Shown here: positions 31,240 to 33,026 of the stretch, piece after piece
Layout: each line of letters begins with the position of its first letter
Numbering within the stretch: position 1 is the first letter of the stretch
Assembly: GCA_017526745.1 (NCBI GenBank)
Contig: JAFXQX010000003.1
Span: forward strand, 1 to 33,026
Length of the DNA stretch: 33,026 bases
Origin: Lachnospiraceae bacterium
Lineage (GTDB): Bacteria; Bacillota; Clostridia; Lachnospirales; Lachnospiraceae
Reading direction: 5' to 3'
Translations under genes and position numbers: made by a program
Notes under the pieces: model-generated
What the model was told of the DNA's origin: nothing
The model's database searches: none
Seen by the model: the letters and a program-made list of their open reading frames with translations, nothing else

Positions 31240-32160
31240 TTATCTTCCGTAATACTCTTCGATAGCGATCATCCAGATTGCAAGATATTCATCCTTGAAC
31301 ATATCGGATGAATACTCTGTCTTGCCATCGTTAAAATATACGGAACGTTCATTGTAGTTCACTATCCATGTATCATCTTTGCCGAACGCCTTCACATGAT
31401 ATCTGTACTCTGCGGCATTATTTGCGTTGAGGTAACAGTCCTTAACGGCAACATCCGTATCATGGAAATTGTTGGCCATGGCAAGGGCCATGATCATGTT
31501 TTTCTCTATACCTTCAAAATCGGAACTCAAGTCTTTGTCTACCAGCATTATGGCAAGCAGATCATAGAAAAGATCCCTATTTATCGTACGTCCTTTTTCA
31601 AGGACCGTCGAATCAACATAGTCAAGAAAACCTCCCAGATCCTTCCCGTTCGCCAGAACCGTAGAGCCGTTCAGCCCACCGTTCGGCGTGACGGTGATAT
31701 CTTCCCCTTTTCTTACAACATCCGTATAACTGTAATTGACCTCATCTTTCGCTGCCGTTTCGATATCATCCGGAACTTCCGGGATATCCGGATCTTCAAA
31801 GTCAACATCTATATCCGTATCAAGGTCAAGATCCTTCATTGATTCCGCAGCTTTATTGAGCTTATCAAGATCGATATCTTCCGGCTCCTCATAATCAAAA
31901 TCCATCCCTTCGAGCGGATCGTAAGAATCCCTTGCGGCCCTGTAATGACTTCTTACTGCCGAGAAGAGAATAACTGCCGCTATGATGGCTATCACTATCC
32001 CGCCCAGTATGGCAAGCACAACGATCAGCGCGACATTCTTTTTACGGGGCGGCTCCCCGTTATTGTTTTCATAGCCGGCGGCATTTAACACCGGCGCTCC
32101 GCATTCGGTGCAAAAACTCTGGCCTTTTGCTACAGCGCTCCCACATCTTGGACAATTCAT
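31240..32160 (-). CDS. Zinc-ribbon membrane protein with acidic extracytoplasmic part
   Basis: The 306-residue protein starts with a zinc ribbon (C3, C6, C17, C20: NCPRCGSAVAKGQSFCTECG), then one membrane helix (about 43-68). A very acidic linker with Asp-rich repeats (DLDLDTDIDVDFEDPDIPE) and an outside domain of about 170 residues without a recognised family complete it. The architecture is widespread in Firmicutes and is usually of unknown function. AAGGGGG lies about nine bases before the ATG. The promoter is at 32233-32261. Confidence 0.82.
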   Translation of the reverse strand: MNCPRCGSAVAKGQSFCTECGAPVLNAAGYENNNGEPPRKKNVALIVVLAILGGIVIAIIAAVILFSAVRSHYRAARDSYDPLEGMDFDYEEPEDIDLDKLNKAAESMKDLDLDTDIDVDFEDPDIPEVPDDIETAAKDEVNYSYTDVVRKGEDITVTPNGGLNGSTVLANGKDLGGFLDYVDSTVLEKGRTINRDLFYDLLAIMLVDKDLSSDFEGIEKNMIMALAMANNFHDTDVAVKDCYLNANNAAEYRYHVKAFGKDDTWIVNYNERSVYFNDGKTEYSSDMFKDEYLAIWMIAIEEYYGR

Positions 32161-32232
32161 GTGATCTATCCCCCTTCACCTTTCGAATTGATATATTTGA
32201 TCGAATATGGAAAATCCTCCGTTTTTCACGTT

Positions 32233-32261
32233 TTTATAATGACAGGTGATCCCTGTTCCAA
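32233..32261 (-). promoter_or_regulatory. Promoter of the zinc-ribbon gene
   Basis: On the minus strand TTGGAA (32261-32256) and TATAAA (32238-32233) are 17 bases apart. An inverted repeat ACAGG-GATCA-CCTGT occupies the spacer and could be an operator. The leader to the ATG is about 65 bases. Confidence 0.65.
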
Positions 32262-32289
32262 TCTATAGCTCAACGTTATCCATAAGAAA

Positions 32290-32314
32290 GTCAAACAGAA
32301 CCGTCCCCTTTGAC
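32290..32314. repeat. REP-like unit at the 3' end of the DUF3592 gene
   Basis: GTCAAA (32290-32295) and TTTGAC (32309-32314) flank AGAACCGTCCCC. The plan is the same as the unit at 33-59, where GAGACA and TGTCTC flank a CCGTCCCC core. Read on the minus strand it encodes the last residues of the DUF3592 protein. Confidence 0.6.
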
Positions 32315-32752
32315 ACGTTTATGGACAATAACGATACTGACACATCCGGCTATAATTGCCGCCGCGCCAAGTGATATCAGCAGTATGGGAAGCCACAGAC
32401 CGGTCCATGCCCCCACATCCGTCGGATCATCGGGATTATAGTCAACCGTAACCGTGGAACCTATCTTCATATTATCTCCGCTGTCAATTGACCCTTCATA
32501 TTCCTGTCCGTCAACGGTGTATTTGATATAATTCCTATATACTCTGCTATCAGTATTATCCTCCGAATCATAACTTCCACTTAAAAGTTCGGAATCTGTA
32601 ACTGTTGCCTCACACCTTGGATAGTCCTTCCTGTCACCATAAATAGTACTTGCATAGATACCGATTGCGATCACTATTATTCCGATGGGAATAACAGACC
32701 TTGCAAAAACATAATCCCTCATAAAATTAACAAATTTGCTCATCTTAATCAT
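32291..32752 (-). CDS. DUF3592-type membrane protein
   Basis: The 153-residue protein has two membrane helices (about 16-36 and 119-145) around a beta-rich domain with the DUF3592 pattern (CEATVTDSEL, YIKYTVDGQEYEGSI, GSTVTVDYNPDDPTDV). Function is unknown. GAGGAG lies three bases before the ATG at 32752; a second ATG three codons later is also possible. The final residues RVKGDGSV and the stop are encoded by the REP-like unit, so the natural C-terminus may have been altered. It starts 12 bases after the stop of the gene at the window end. Confidence 0.82.
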   Translation of the reverse strand: MIKMSKFVNFMRDYVFARSVIPIGIIVIAIGIYASTIYGDRKDYPRCEATVTDSELLSGSYDSEDNTDSRVYRNYIKYTVDGQEYEGSIDSGDNMKIGSTVTVDYNPDDPTDVGAWTGLWLPILLISLGAAAIIAGCVSIVIVHKRVKGDGSV

Positions 32753-32764
32753 ATTCTCCTCTTA

Positions 32765-33026
32765 TCATATATTTCCTTCATTATTTTTCATTTTATCAAG
32801 TGTTCCAAGTATAGCTCCGTAGGTGCCGCCCTTGTCATCACCGGCTCCGCTTCTGGCGAAGGCCATAAGAGTAACAAACAGCAGATCAAGATATACCTCT
32901 GTCGTCCAAATACGATAAAATCCCCGAATAGGTATCTTGCCTTCCACTTTATGTGCTTCTGTATCTTCCTCATGGGGAAACTGACTTGTCTGCACAGCGC
33001 GTGCAATTTCTTCTCCGTCCCGCAAA
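32765..33026 (-). CDS. Partial gene at window end, unknown product
   Basis: The C-terminal 86 or so residues of a minus-strand frame that enters from beyond 33026. It contains VEGKIPIRGFYRIWTTEVY, a hydrophobic stretch (LDLLFVTLMAFARSGAG) and a polar end (TLDKMKNNEGNI). A TTG at 33025 is in frame but lies at the edge with no visible ribosome site, so the true start is probably outside. No family recognised. Confidence 0.55.
   Translation of the reverse strand, partial: LRDGEEIARAVQTSQFPHEEDTEAHKVEGKIPIRGFYRIWTTEVYLDLLFVTLMAFARSGAGDDKGGTYGAILGTLDKMKNNEGNI

Overview
The window looks like a chromosome segment of an anaerobic Firmicute, most likely a Lachnospiraceae member. This is judged from the gene set and order (rpsT-lepA-hemW, carB next to serS), strong sigma-A type promoters, AGGAGG-type ribosome binding sites, and many small zinc-ribbon membrane proteins and Cys-anchored lipoproteins. 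No phage, insertion sequence, CRISPR array, tRNA or rRNA gene was recognised. The genus is an inference and cannot be settled from this sequence alone.

Positions 1-13490, nearly all minus strand, are the housekeeping part. Reading down the minus strand: an SPFH/zinc-ribbon protein with its own promoter and terminator; an OFA-type MFS transporter, carB, serS, a NYN-LOTUS RNA-binding/nuclease-like protein and a Gfo/Idh/MocA oxidoreductase, closely packed as a probable operon; then a strong promoter, rpsT, a hairpin, lepA, hemW and an unfinished polytopic membrane protein whose reading frame runs into a perfect REP-like palindrome at the window edge.

Positions 13487-19561 hold a TPR protein and a membrane-anchored family 2 glycosyltransferase fired by back-to-back promoters. 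A tight minus-strand set follows (membrane-anchored lysozyme-like protein, metallo-beta-lactamase-fold lipoprotein, WecE-type sugar aminotransferase), then a QueT-type transporter read the other way. The theme is envelope and glycan work.

Positions 19551-28275 are accessory. A four-gene minus-strand operon encodes a secreted DNA/RNA endonuclease, an HSL-type alpha/beta hydrolase, a condensation/alcohol-acetyltransferase-like enzyme and a zinc-ribbon polytopic membrane protein. It is read divergently from an SH3-domain lipoprotein. A 609-residue lipoprotein is read divergently from a diguanylate cyclase. The two divergent regions share a 16-bp box at the same distance from a TATAAT.

Positions 28324-33026 hold a DMT transporter, the decayed and frameshifted remains of a surface protein, an XRE regulator with a probable autoregulatory operator, a nicotinamidase-like cysteine hydrolase, a zinc-ribbon membrane protein, a DUF3592 protein whose last codons lie in a second REP-like sequence, and a gene cut by the window end.

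The best candidates for something undescribed are the hydrolase/acyltransferase/zinc-ribbon membrane cassette with its 11-codon Cys-containing leader ORF, the shared promoter box, the REP-like units that are read as protein, and the bacterial NYN-LOTUS protein.
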